From contig OX328101.1 in the NCBI GenBank assembly GCA_946811185.2, positions 28,690,122 through 28,754,121 of the forward strand: a stretch of 64,000 nt of DNA, in the 5' to 3' direction. The notes below the pieces were generated by a model. It saw only the letters and a list, made by a program, of their open reading frames with translations, had not been told where the DNA came from and made no database searches. This document shows positions 1 to 11,710 of this stretch, one piece after another. Made by a program: the position numbers and the translations under genes. Numbering within the stretch: position 1 is the stretch's first letter; each line of letters opens with the position of its first letter. Source of the stretch: Hippopus hippopus. Its lineage: Eukaryota; Mollusca; Bivalvia; Cardiida; Cardiidae.

Positions 1-60
1 CTCTAAGCTCTGAAGTGTCTTACCCAAGGTAGTTTCCAGAAAAAAGTAACTTAGGTAAGA
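1..60 (-). repeat. Fragment of tRNA-related SINE (type 2)
   Basis: The stretch CTCTGAAGTGTCTTACCCAAGG resembles CTCTGAAGTGTCTTGCTCAAGG in the fuller copy at 370-540. It is cut off by the window edge or is a truncated copy. Confidence 0.4.
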
Positions 61-369
61 AAAGACCCCCCATAAGCTGATTCCTCATAATTGTCTGCCT
101 CGTGCAAACAATTTCTGTTTACTTGTCAAACTTAAGTTACTGGCCTTATAAGATGTTCCTTCATCCAAGAAAAGAAAATGTGTCATAAACTTGCAGCATC
201 AAAGCAATAAATTCTGTCGTAAAAACCTTGAATTTGAATAAGATTGCTTCGTAAGATGTCAAACCCTCGAGAACACAAGAAGAATCTCAAACCCATCCTC
301 TGTAAAATTGATGGATTGATAGAATGCTCTTTTGCGTCTCTTTCAATATTATTTTAGACATGTCAAGGT

Positions 370-545
370 GATAGCTCATATTCATGCGTTCCTGGGTTTG
401 AACAGTACTGGACCGTAGGGCTCTGAAGTGTCTTGCTCAAGGACACTCCCACGAATTACCCGGTGATTCCACTGAGGATCGAACCAAGGCCCTCACCGTG
501 GCGAATCGTACATCTTGCCACTAAGCTACGTAGGACCACTTAAAA
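370..545 (-). mobile_element. tRNA-related SINE (type 2), minus strand
   Basis: Read on the minus strand, the right end looks like a tRNA: a box-A-like TAGCTTAGTGGCAAG, then about 30 bases later a box-B-like GGTTCGATCCTC. This is the internal Pol III promoter layout of a tRNA-derived SINE head. The body (CTCTGAAGTGTCTTGCTCAAGG) recurs at 1-60. It could also be a degenerate tRNA pseudogene, but the shared body favours a SINE. Confidence 0.5.
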
Positions 546-846
546 GAGACCGAACACATAGATCACAAATAAAGTTGCTACCGTTAGTGGGTGTACATGG
601 GTTTTCGACTAATGCATTGACAATACACCATGTAAAATATGTCTCATCTAGAAGAGTTTTTAAATGGACAAGATTTCGGTGACAGCTTCGTTTAACGTTA
701 CCAACAATAGCTTGGTCTTATTTTGCTTGTATGCCACTCAATATATTTTTCAAGGTTTCTCATCACTGATTCTTTTCAACATTGAGAAAAACGTTAAAAA
801 CACTATCTTTGACAAACACAGAGTTTTGCAGGTTAATAGTTTTCAT

Positions 847-848
<2 letters not shown>
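546..848. other. No gene seen
   Basis: AT-rich single-copy-looking DNA. An 83-codon ORF starting at 664 runs straight into the CA/TA microsatellite, so its C-terminus is a run of Thr-His and Ile-Tyr. It is not credible as a gene. Confidence 0.5.

Positions 849-849
<1 letters not shown>

Positions 850-914
<65 letters not shown>
850..914. repeat. Compound (CA)n(TA)n microsatellite
   Basis: About 23 uninterrupted CA units are followed directly by about 9 TA units. This is a typical compound dinucleotide satellite and is expected to be length-polymorphic. Confidence 0.97.
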
Positions 915-1789
915 GTGGTCTGCACAAGAATTTGATACAAGAGAGCCTCAGCCGATTCTGTGTTTTGCTATTTCACCTCAAACATAACCACCCTTAAAAC
1001 TCACAGTCTAGACCATGTTCCAGTATGCCTTCACAGGCACAAAATAAATCCCCAAGGAATAACAAACTTACACTCATTTTCCACAGAAATCATCAAATCA
1101 ATGTAAGACGGCCGCTTTAAAAAAGACCTGTCCTTCCATTTTCTCTGATAAAACTGTTGAGTGAAAGTGCTTAGCGTCTATTTTTTAACTGTGACTACTT
1201 TTTACTACTTCGTCCCGGAAGCAGTGCGGAGCGGAGTGTCTCTTGTTACGAGAACTACATGTATCAAGAAATGGACGCAAATCTGTCAAGACTCAAAATA
1301 ATTCATTGATAGTTGCTTCAAAAAGAGCTCCACGAACGTGTAGCTACAGTGACGTCATATCTGGTCTCTTGAAAATAGCTGGAGTTCCCTATCGGAAAAA
1401 GCTACCCCGTTATATTCAACTGCCAAAAAACTGCAGCTTTTTAGTAAATATTACCATCGTTTCTTTACGCCTTAAGAGGAAAATATATTTAGTGGGCTTC
1501 CTCAGTGTTTTATAATAAAGTTTGATTCGCGGGGGAAAATCTAAATTGACACCTTGAATTAAATCGATCCATCCATTAAAATATATTCAACCATCCCACC
1601 TCCTGCATACGGCTTCTCGTACCCTGAAGCATGCTTTTCTTAAAATATGGTGACAAATTGAAAGAAAGCTCGTAAAGTACAATTTCTAAAATGCGACTTT
1701 TCTCATAGCGTTTTCACATGTAACCATGTACAAGACAAAAACTCATATTGATAATGCATACATGTGTTTTGTAAATTGTTTGGATTAAC
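915..1789. other. No recognisable gene; short GC-richer patch near 1205-1240
   Basis: A 90-codon ORF (1243-1515) has no recognised domain. It follows a locally GC-richer patch that contains CCCGGAAGC, which resembles an ETS-factor site. Nothing else supports an exon or promoter, so I leave it unassigned. Confidence 0.4.
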
Positions 1790-1995
1790 TATTTCAGGAG
1801 AAAAAAAATGTCTCAAGCCAATGGCTGCTTTCCCACATAACCATCGTCAAAACGATGATCAGCGGTAAGAGAGGAATGAACCCTATCGTACTGATTCTCA
1901 ATCCTTGGAAAGAAACTGGCAGAACTAGGGATTTGAACCAACCTCTGGTCCCGAGTCCTGTATGATACCGCATGTGCTACAGGGCTCCGGGAAAT
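1790..1995 (-). mobile_element. tRNA-derived SINE (type 1), minus strand
   Basis: It shares with 59480-59795 and 22750-23035 the body CAATGGCTGCTTTCCCACAT, then a 'cagcggtaagagaggaatgaa' block and 'atcaatccttggaaagaaa'. At the right end is a degenerate tRNA-like head (GATTTGAACCAACC as the reversed box B, then GTCCTGTATG). The copy is truncated on the left. Confidence 0.75.
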
Positions 1996-2235
1996 GGATT
2001 ACAAAAATAAAGTCATTTCTCAAATGTAACGGCTTATATTATATTTCATGTGTCTATTTTTAGAAATGTTATGGGTAAAGAAATGTCGTAATTTAAGCTG
2101 GGGGAATTATTTCCCCGTCACAGTAAATATTTTCCTCCTGCCGAAAATCTGGAACTACTTTTTTAAGTTTTTTAAGTTTTTAAGTTTTAAAAGTGGCTTT
2201 CGTTGACAAAATAATCAGAGGAAATATAATATATA

Positions 2236-2394
2236 ATTTATTTCATCAGCTTGTGGTTAATATGGGGAAATATTTGCCTCAAAAGGGAAAGGTCCGCGAA
2301 AATAACTCGTGCCTTACGGCACTCGTTATTTTCGCATACCTTTCCCTTTTTCGGCAAATATTTCCCCATATTAACCACAAGCTGATGAAATAAA
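2236..2394. repeat. Near-perfect palindrome, arms about 75 bp
   Basis: The left arm begins TTTATTTCATCAGCTTGTGG and the right arm ends with its reverse complement CCACAAGCTGATGAAATAAA. The loop is near 2316 (GTGCCTTACGGCAC). The transcript would form one long hairpin. The 66-codon ORF across it is a by-product of the palindrome. Confidence 0.9.
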
Positions 2395-2626
2395 CTCTAT
2401 TTAATTACTGTTGGCTGGAAATTCTCATTTAAATCATTTTGCAGTTTGAGGGTTCAAGGAGAGAATCCCCAGTTAAATGCAGAGGTCACACTGAGTGCAA
2501 ACAACATCATCACGTTTGGGGGAAAGAATAAATCGTCGCGTTTTTTTTTTTCCTAATGCTTCAGTGTCTATTTGGCTTCATTTTACAATGTGTCTAATGA
2601 AAATAATGCACCGAATGCTGTCTTCA

Positions 2627-2846
2627 TCCTTTACCACAAGGTCTCGTCTTTTAACGACCCTGTAGAATGAGGTTTATGAAAACATTGTGAAAAAAGAAGA
2701 AAATGCTGGTTACCAGCATTTTCTCCTTTTCCCACAATGTTTTCTTTCTTTAGACAAACTGGAACACTTGAGCTACATTTTGTTTGTCGTATGCAGACGC
2801 TTTCAAATTGGAGCCGTCCCAAATTTTGTCGTTTGGTGAAGAGTTA
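2627..2846 (+). mobile_element. Family-A hairpin MITE, copy 1
   Basis: The terminal inverted repeat is CTTTACCACAAGG... on the left and GTCGTTTGGTGAAGAGTTAA on the right (family consensus AACTCTTTACCAAACGAC). The core is a hairpin, GAAAATGCTGGTTACCAGCATTTTC, flanked by AAACATTGTG and CCCACAATGTTT. It is about 220 bp with no coding capacity, so it is a non-autonomous DNA element by structure. Confidence 0.85.
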
Positions 2847-3004
2847 AAGTCCCACTGGCGGCTACAAGATAATAATTTGGGGGTAATATTGCAGGCAAAT
2901 TTTATTCATATACGTTTAAAAATATAGATATTACTATGAGACTAACAATATTTTACAACAGGGACTGTCAAATTTACAGTTCCTGGCAGGAAAATGAAAT
3001 GTAA

Positions 3005-3942
3005 AAGTAGAATTCTAACATGACACGTGAATTCGACTCCATGAACACAGTACAACGAAAGCGTGGTAAAATTAAAAAATAATCTTCTTTCTATCGTGGT
3101 TTATCGTTCAATAAACCACGGTTGTGAGTTATGAGGCACAATAAATAATCTACGAGGGCGATAGCCCGAGTGGTTTATTCATTGTGCCTCATAACTCACA
3201 TGGTTCCGTGGTTTCTTGAACGATAAACCACGATGGAAAGAAGATTGTTTCGATTCTAACATGACCAACTCTTAATCAAAGGAAAACAAGTTAATACTTA
3301 AATGTAAAAACGTTGATGCGGATTATATTCCCTTGAATAAACCACAGCTGTTCCACTTACTAACAAAAACAAAACCCCACTGCCCAGTCGGTAAATATGA
3401 AAGAATCAAACTTTCAATAAAACCTTAGGCATCACACACAACATAAAAAACCGCACCGTTTTAATATTATATTTTCTCCCTTTCAAATGACAAAGAAGAA
3501 TGAATGTATTGTAAATCATTAGAGTTGCAGTTGCTTCGAATGCTCTGAATATACTCCACCCACTTCCAATCCCATTTCCAATATGCAACACCGGTCAATT
3601 TTGAACTTACCTTCAACTTGAACAGATACTTGATTTACATATGTTTACTGATAAATTTTCAAATAGTTCCATCGTTGTCAGTTTTTATCAAAAACAGCTA
3701 ATATCGGCAATTCCTTGAGGATTTTCCTTCCTCCTTGGTCAAAAAGCGGAAAATGACAATTTGTCTACATCAAGTGACTTTCATTGATAAAATATCGGAG
3801 GGCAAAGACATGGAACGGCCACAGGCGACTAACTTTATACAGAATGACGTCACTCTATAAAGAATGACGTAGATTTTACCACGCTTTCGTTGCACTGTGT
3901 TTAGTGAGCCGAATTCACTTGTCATGTTAGAATAGACGTCAT
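3005..3942. mobile_element. Possible sub-element with about 68-bp inverted ends inside the left arm
   Basis: The segment 3005-3075 (from ATTCTAACATGACA to CGAAAGCGTGGTAAAAT) is the reverse complement of 3874-3942 (ATTTTACCACGCTTTCGTTG to TGTCATGTTAGAAT). The right arm lacks the outer partner at the corresponding place, near 4740. This suggests that an insertion with its own TIR, or a rearranged centre, contributed to the palindrome. Confidence 0.55.
3079..3250. repeat. Hairpin repeat, copy in left arm
   Basis: A palindrome of about 170 bp: AATCTTCTTTCTATCGTGG at the left is mirrored by CCACGATGGAAAGAAGATT at the right, with GTGAGTTATGAGGCACAATA and its complement inside. The homologous copy is at 4563-4735. 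Confidence 0.88.
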
Positions 3943-3975
3943 TCCATATAAAGTGACGTCATTATATGTAAAGTA
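3840..3975. promoter_or_regulatory. Cluster of CRE-like TGACGTCA sites at the palindrome centre
   Basis: Four ATGACGT/TGACGTCA motifs lie close together (near 3844, 3864, 3945 and 3962), with CTCTATAAAG and CATATAAAG strings between them. TGACGTCA is the known CREB/ATF consensus. Function in this place is inference only, because the repeat symmetry alone would multiply any such motif. Confidence 0.3.
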
Positions 3976-4562
3976 AGTCACTCGTGGCTTTTCCGTGTCT
4001 CCACCCTTCGATATTTTATCAATGACAGTAACTTGACGTGAACAAATTGTCATTTTCCGCTAGGCCTACTCGACAAATGAGGAAGCAAAAACTCAAGGAT
4101 ATACTGATATTAACCGTTTTTGATAAAAATTGACAACGATGGAAGTAATTTGAATGTTACTAGTAAACATGTATAAATCAAGAGTCTTTTCTTGTTGAAG
4201 GATAGTTCAAAATTGGATGTCGTTGCATTAGAAATGGGTTTGGAAGTGGATGGAGTAATATTCAGAGCAATCAAAGCGACTGCGACTCTAATGCTTGACG
4301 ATACTTTCATTCCTCTTTGTCATTTGAAAGGGAAAAAATATAATAGTAAAACGGTGCAGTTTTTTATGTTGTGTTTGATGCCTAAGGTTTTATTGAAATT
4401 TTGATTCTTTTTATATTTACCGACTGGGCAGTGGGGTATTGTCTTGGTAAGTAACTGGAACAGCCATGATTTACTCAAGGGAATATAACCCACATGCGCT
4501 ATTATACACTAAGTATGAACTTGTTTTCCTTTGATCAAGAGTTAGTCATGTTAGAGACAAAA

Positions 4563-4735
4563 TAATCTTATTTCTGTCGTGGTTTATCGTTCAATAAATC
4601 ACAGCTGTGAGTTATGATGCGCAATGAATAAACCACCCCGGCTATCGCCCTCGTGGACTATTTATTGTGCCTCATAACTCACAAGGTTCCGTTGTTTTTT
4701 GAACGATAAACCCCGATAGAAAGAAGATTATTTCT
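4563..4735. repeat. Hairpin repeat, copy in right arm
   Basis: It matches 3079-3250 in structure: AATCTTATTTCTGTCGTGG at the left, GATAGAAAGAAGATTATT at the right, and GTGCCTCATAACTCACA inside. It has diverged by scattered substitutions. Confidence 0.85.
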
Positions 4736-5006
4736 TAATTAAAGTTGCTAACTTCTGTTTTAATTATGAGGTTCATTTTCTGCCAACGATTGGAACTTTG
4801 GTGGACCATACTCTTACACATTGTCCGACTCATGATAATATCCATAATTTAAGACAGATGAATAAAATATAACTTGCAACTTTACCCCAAAATTATTTGT
4901 ATTTGGCTGCTAGTAGGCCTATAACCGGTTGCTACATTGATGACATGGTATCTCTAATAGCTACCATACATATTATACATCTTCTAACCCATACAAACTT
5001 ACATGT

Positions 5007-5235
5007 TGACAAATATACTACTCACACTTTGATAGGGATCATTTAGATATTTCAATACGGATATATGTTACAAAAATAGTTATACTTAAAAAACATTTAT
5101 TTCCTAAGAAGGATTATTTCATCAGTGTGGCAATGTTCTATATAAAAAAAACATACCTGATGCATGCCACACATACACATCGACTGAATCTAAGATAGTG
5201 ATCCCTAGCAAATTTTGAGTAGTATATTTTGAGGG
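5007..5235. repeat. Small inverted-repeat element
   Basis: AATATACTACTCACACTTTG...GATAGGGATCAT on the left is matched in reverse complement by GTGATCCCTAGC...TTTGAGTAGTATATT on the right. Inside, GTGTGGCA is repeated in inverse as TGCCACAC. It is MITE-sized, and only one copy was noticed. Confidence 0.6.
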
Positions 5236-5555
5236 ACGGTTTATAATCAATGAATTCTGAAATTTTATGTGCTTACTACCGATGTTCAATTCATTATAAA
5301 TTGTAAAAAGACGAGTCTAAAAAAGAAATTGCTCGTCACGGTGCTTTCACAAGTGTTTTCCGAGACAAACGACGCCATACGAGATGGTAATGTGGTCGTA
5401 AACTGATAATTTCAACCTAGATAATCTCAACTGAGATAATTTCAAATGAGAAAGATTCGATGCTGACTGTCCTGTTGTGAACCATACCATGTTTTTCCAC
5501 AAGTACAGTTTTTCTCAGCCTAACAGAAATGTCGAAACACAGCGTTAAACACCCA
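5235..5555. repeat. Possible diverged direct duplicate of about 5870-6095
   Basis: Ordered matches between the two stretches include TTTATAATCAATGA / TTTGTAATCAGTGA, GCTCGTCACGGTGCT / GCTTGTCACGATGCT, AACGACGCCATAC / AAAGCTGTCGTC, and CAACTGAGATAATTTC / CAGCTGAGATAATTTT. Overall identity is low, so this is tentative. Confidence 0.35.
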
Positions 5556-5595
5556 ACGAACGAACGAACGAACGAACAAACGAAAGAACGAACAA
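5556..5595. repeat. (ACGA)n tetranucleotide repeat
   Basis: Imperfect AACG/AACA units follow 'cacccaacg'. The 61-codon minus ORF here is a translation of the repeat (Phe-Val-Arg-Ser type). Confidence 0.85.
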
Positions 5596-5599
5596 ATTT

Positions 5600-5815
5600 C
5601 ATGATCCTCGAAAAGGGCGTTTAATGCATATGCAAAAAGGTATCGACCCTGGTTAGCCTGCGCAGAAAATATTTGCTACTGATCAACTTTCTGCATGTCA
5701 AAGGACCATTCTACCTCATGATTCAGTCGGTTGTTAGACAAAACAGTTTTTATGGATTCATAATTATGTGATGACTTGCTTAGTATAATTCATCACGGAT
5801 AACCCCCTTTTACGA
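5600..5815. mobile_element. Family-C MITE, truncated copy
   Basis: It contains the family-C landmarks in order: AAGGGCGTTTAATGCATATGC, TATCGACCCTGGTTAGCCTG, CTGCATGTCAAAGGACCATT, ACCTCATGATTCAGTCGG, and ATGTGATGACTTGCTTAGTA. The distal terminus is degenerate. Confidence 0.8.
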
Positions 5816-6149
5816 GAAACGACAGACCAGAATAACTTCAAGTAGACCTATATTAAACGTTGTGAAGGAAAGTTTGTAATCAGTGATTTATCTAAACGAG
5901 TGCATTTTACCACGGTATAATATATGCAAACGTGTAAGTACACAAAGCAAAAGGACAAAGTGCTTGTCACGATGCTATACCAGACGAAAGCTGTCGTCTG
6001 CATGCAATATGAGCTCATTTAGTAAAAAGTTCAGCTGAGATAATTTTCTTGGTTCATGCTGAATCCCCAAAATATTGGCCATACCATATTTACCCGCGTT
6101 CACTCTTATCATGGGCTGACTATAAACCCTTAAATAAAAATATCCTATG

Positions 6150-6406
6150 TTTCAAAGACGCTGAGAGACAAGGTTTGTGAAACACCTGTGGGAAAAAGAG
6201 AAAATGCTTTTTAACAGCATTTTCTCCAGTTCTTAAAGTTGTTTTCTTCACTTTCAAAGGCAAATCATATTCATTTAATTTGTCGTCTACAAATGAAACA
6301 ATGCCAAATTTTGATTCTCAGGAAAAAGGCTTTGGAAAACATTATGGAAATTACTTAACAATTTGCAAAGGTCTAAATCGTTGTTGTTTAGTAAAGAGAT
6401 AACTTA
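6150..6406 (+). mobile_element. Family-A MITE, rearranged copy
   Basis: The core hairpin GAAAATGCTTTTTAACAGCATTTTC and the arm 'atttaatttgtcgtctacaaatg' match family A, as does a right end with 'gtttagtaaagagataact'. A second partial core ('aaaaggctttggaaaacattatgg') is inserted before the right end. Confidence 0.7.
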
Positions 6407-6718
6407 TTTGTTTTAGACTGGATTGTCAACGACTTTCCAACATGTTGAGAAAATACGAATGAAAAAAACATTGTCCTTTTGACGGGCTATTATGCCCCGA
6501 AGGTGCACATAGCTGGTTTCAAGAACTTGTTCACATCGGTAAAAATGTAAGAAAAAAAAGTCATTTTTACTAATTGCATCTTATTGTCACATATGTTAAA
6601 GTAGGGCATCAAAGGCGGACATAAGTTAATGCAGGGGAAAATTGGTTTTGGGACAAACAAACCTATAATTAGGACGGAGATTGATAAATGGTGTGTCAGC
6701 TTGATGGTGAAACTATAT
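6407..6718. other. No gene seen
   Basis: AT-rich DNA. The 87-codon minus ORF has no recognisable domain and ends in unique sequence. Confidence 0.5.
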
Positions 6719-6980
6719 GGGCTGCAACACGCGAAAAAGGGGCATTCGGACATTTGCGTAAAGTGTCGTCTCGGATCAGCCTGCGCTGTCCGCGCAGGTT
6801 AATCCGAGACAGCACTTTACGACTACACCAGATTTTGTCCTTCAGAAGACTTGCGCAAAACAGAAAATTACATAAAAACAGAAAGTGTCGTTTCAGATTA
6901 GCCTGCGCGGACTGCGCAGGCTGATCCGAGACGACGCTTAACGCAAATGTCCGAATGCCCCTTTTCGCGTGTTGCAGGCC
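6719..6980. mobile_element. Family-B MITE, full copy 1
   Basis: 262 bp. The left end is GGGCTGCAACACGCG and the right end CGCGTGTTGCAGGCC, with inverted arms of about 100 bp. Each arm carries its own GC-rich hairpin (GCCTGCGCTGTCCGCGCAGG and GCCTGCGCGGACTGCGCAGG). It is flanked by TATAT / ATATAT, compatible with a 4-bp target duplication. The 78-codon ORF over it is an artefact. Confidence 0.93.
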
Positions 6981-9570
6981 ATATATGGCAAAGATTTTGG
7001 ACAGTATTCATCAATAATTCCTAGTTTTATTGAATTTGGTTTGGCCAGTCAGAAGTTGAGTTACTTCGAAATTTGGAAAATTCTTGAGAATTAGACTAAT
7101 AATGCTATTAAGAGTGGTTGGTGAGTATGGACCCTGGCTTACCTATGCTTCATTGCTTGACATTTCCTGCTTCAGTGAAAAGCTTGTGTTCATGTTTTCC
7201 CAGGAAAAGATAGATTAATATCTTGAAGGGATGTACCGAATTACTTTTCTCTGTTGGTCTACTGGTCTTAGTTCCGTCTTTTTGTTGACACATAAGAACA
7301 TCTTTCGACTTCATCGTTCATAGTCTCAAGACAAAACATTCAGACTGACAAATTTTTATGTCTCAAAATAATCGCTAACATCCATTAGAATTCAACACCT
7401 TTTCAACCTGTTTGGCAGGATTAGAATTACTTCCTTTGACACCCAATGCTACATAATTAATCCTAGAACCTCTAGATAAATCAAACAGATATTCCAGACA
7501 CCAATTAAACCCTTAAATATCGCAATTGCAAAGGTCTTGTCGCAGGAAAACATTTGACCGTATCGGACAGTGTTGATCCAAAAAAAGTCAGATCTTAAAA
7601 TACTCTGTCAACAGAAACTTTTAAAGTGGCTATTGTCAGCCTAGGGGTAAATTTTCTAGTATTTACTGCGAAAACGGTGAAATTAAAATTACTGTGTTGG
7701 CAACCTATTCCAACGGAAGTACATACGCCAAACAGGACGTAGGGAGTGGACATGTATACACCTTTTTAAATCACACAAATCTGGCGGAGTAATACCAGAT
7801 ACTTAACGAGTGTCTGATTAACCTTTTATATTTATCAGTGCAAATCACTTTTGTTTGTGATGTAAAAGTAACACCTATTTTCCTCGACAGATTATGTTAA
7901 GTCCGAAGGTCCTCCTAATTTGCTACCAGACGGCAAAATTGAAGACTTTGAATTTACAGACGACAATGGGATTTGTCTCCGAAAAGATTGAGAACATTTT
8001 TATCGTTAAACATAGGATTCTTTGGCAAAGGGTTGAATTAGGGAAGTGAAACCAACATGATACGAGCAGCTTAAAGCAGAAAAAGACCAGAAAACTTAGC
8101 CCCCCCCTTTTTTTTTTACCCTTTTGACTGTTTAATCATAATAATGATAAAGCCAAAAAAAGAAAAGACTGGTACCCAATATTTTGTCATTCACCCACAA
8201 TGTTTTTTATTCTCTAAAAGATTAATCTTACTATTTCATTAACATTGAATTTGTCGTCTGACCAAATTTCTGTGTTCTGATAGAGTTCAAGGTCAACGGT
8301 TTTCCATATATCTTTGAAGTTGGTAGATGGACCCCTAGCAACAGGCAATTTCCACAGTTTGATTTTAACGTTTCAGGATATGGTAAAACGACTTGATCGA
8401 TATGACATCAGCACCAATGTATTTGCTATTTTCGCTTTCACCATGACATTGGATTACATTTCTGGCACGTAGCCAAATATCCTACTTAAAGTCTCAGTAG
8501 CGTCCAACTGAAAGAACAACCTGTTTATAAAATAAAAGTAAATTTCATTTTTACCATGTAAAAATATGGCAATTATTATGACTTTCACGATATGTAAAGG
8601 TGCAATTCGCAAAAGGTCCAGTCAGTGGCAGAAAAAAGAATTTTGAAACTAGAACAGGTCCTACCATTCCGCATTATCTGTTTGTTTACATCGATGATCG
8701 CCGACGTTAGCCGACTTTTCGTCGTAAATGTCCGCAGTGACGTGTTAGTGACGTAAACACCACGTGATCATTCAACGCGTCGAAACAAACCCTTCATTCA
8801 CTTGATCCTTTTGTCCCCATTCTAGGCTTGAAAAACGTAAGTTTATCGACATCGTAAACAGAAACAACGACACAGGCTGATCATCGCTTATTCATTTATC
8901 ATCATTACAGGAAAAGTTTACTACATCTAAATAAGAAAACAGGTTCAGAATGAGCAATCTTACTCTCCGATGACATAATGTTGGAATTGTAAACAATAGT
9001 CCTGTCTACTACGTCATAGCGCTAATGAGATGCAATGTTATCACGGGCCTTTTTCGAAGACCTAGTTCGAATATACACGAACGATAATGAAGGTTGTCTC
9101 GATCAATGGCGTCCGTGAAATCGACGGGCTTCTCTATGCATTTTCGCTCACGTATATTATGGCAACCAATGCAGTAACTGACACGTTCGAGTTTTTTCCG
9201 TTCTTATATATGTGTGTTAAGATGGGTTATCCAATATATTTTCGAGTTATAAACGGTGAAAATTACCTATTTTTGGCTTTACAGGGGCTTTAAGAGAAAT
9301 AATTCGCAACTTACCGCTTTAGGTATTTTGACAGATCTATGCCTAAACGAGGTATAGCCAGATAGCACACAGTTTTTTTTATTCAGAAATCTGCAAAGGA
9401 CATCGGAGCTTTTCTTGGACAGTAATATATGTATAATCACCAACACAATTAATCTACTCTGTTTATAAGTTTCTTAAAATACTTGCTCATAATAATAACT
9501 AAATTTTCTTGCTTATGATAATGATATAATTAAACTTTCTTCGCACCCACAGTAAGCAGAGAAAAAAATA
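6981..9570. other. Long stretch without a recognised gene
   Basis: AT-rich DNA with a C7T9 run at about 8101-8118 and a CpG-containing patch at 8690-8790 (GTGACGTGTTAGTGACGTAA, CACGTG, AACGCG). The 68-codon ORF at 9087-9293 has no recognisable domain. No splice-flanked exon is convincing. Confidence 0.5.
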
Positions 9571-9621
9571 GTGTGTGTGTGTGTGGTGGGGGAAACAATT
9601 ACTTTTACAAGCATTTGCTCC

Positions 9622-11032
<1,411 letters not shown>

Positions 11033-11078
<46 letters not shown>
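11033..11078. repeat. (GA)n microsatellite
   Basis: About 22 GA units, the last ones interrupted by C. Confidence 0.97.
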
Positions 11079-11083
<5 letters not shown>

Positions 11084-11329
11084 CGTCAACGAAGAAAAGT
11101 TTAATTAAGAAACAACTTATTTCTAAAAAAATTTGGACAGTTCTTTTTTGTCTCTGGGTATGAGATTTTTTCAAATTTCTCCCTTTTTTACTCGTGTTCT
11201 GCTTTTGTCAGCTCTTTTTGGTATTTAACCGATAACCTTAAAAAGTTTGTTGCTGAAACCTACATGTAAGTGTTCATATTTAGTGTAGATCAGCTAATAG
11301 ACAGAGGCCTGTTCCTTTAACTATCTCCG

Positions 11330-11450
11330 CATTAGGCTGCTTAGCACAACTCAAGGCGCTGTTTCGGACAATCTAGATTAACATTAGACGGCTCAAAACT
11401 TACTTTCTGATCTACATTATCCGAACCAAAGAGATATTTCCGAGTAAAAA
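11330..11450. repeat. Degenerate family-D hairpin repeat
   Basis: 'aggctgcttagcacaactcaaggcgctgtttcggacaat' and 'cattatccgaac' match the flanks of the family-D copy at 44578-44690, but the hairpin stem has decayed. Confidence 0.4.
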
Positions 11451-11589
11451 AACTTTGACATTCCAAAATTTATGTTTTTACCACTGGAAATTATTGTGGC
11501 GCCGCATGAGCGGCGGCACTATATTTTTATTCGCTTTTGAAAAGTGCCTGTGGAGGCAGCCATATTGTTTACTATATATATGGACTGGA

Positions 11590-11710
11590 TCAGTGTTTTT
11601 TTTTTTTTAACATACATGTAAAAATACGGTACTTTCATTACCAGATCGAGCCCGAGACTGATTTTTTGTTTTTTTTAACATGTAAAATACCGTACTTTCA
11701 TTGACAGATC
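11590..11710. repeat. Two-unit tandem repeat, about 80 bp
   Basis: A poly-T run, then ACATGTAAAA(A)TACGGTACTTTCATT and a CAGATCGA string occurs twice in a row (about 11595-11650 and 11662-11712). The second copy reads ACATGTAAAATACCGTACTT. Confidence 0.75.

Larger units (their letters stand above)
2855..4915. repeat. Imperfect inverted repeat of about 2 kb (foldback-like)
   Basis: The DNA from about 2855 to 3900 reappears, reversed and diverged, from about 4915 back to 3920. Matching pairs include GGAAAACAAGTTAATACTTA (3281) with the 4520-4535 region, CTGCCCAGTCGGTAAATAT (3379) with ATATTTACCGACTGGGCAG (about 4414-4432), CCTTGAGGATTTTCC with AAAACTCAAGGA, and the outer ends (GCGGCTACAAGATAATAATT with AATTATTTGTATTTGGCTGC). 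The two 61- and 70-codon ORFs at 3406-3591 (-) and 4192-4404 (+) are the same peptide from the two arms. No transposase was seen. Confidence 0.88.

Noticed and set aside
8690..8790. A CpG-island promoter
   Set aside because: Several CpG, TGACGTAA and CACGTG motifs are present, but the patch is only about 100 bp and no exon follows it.
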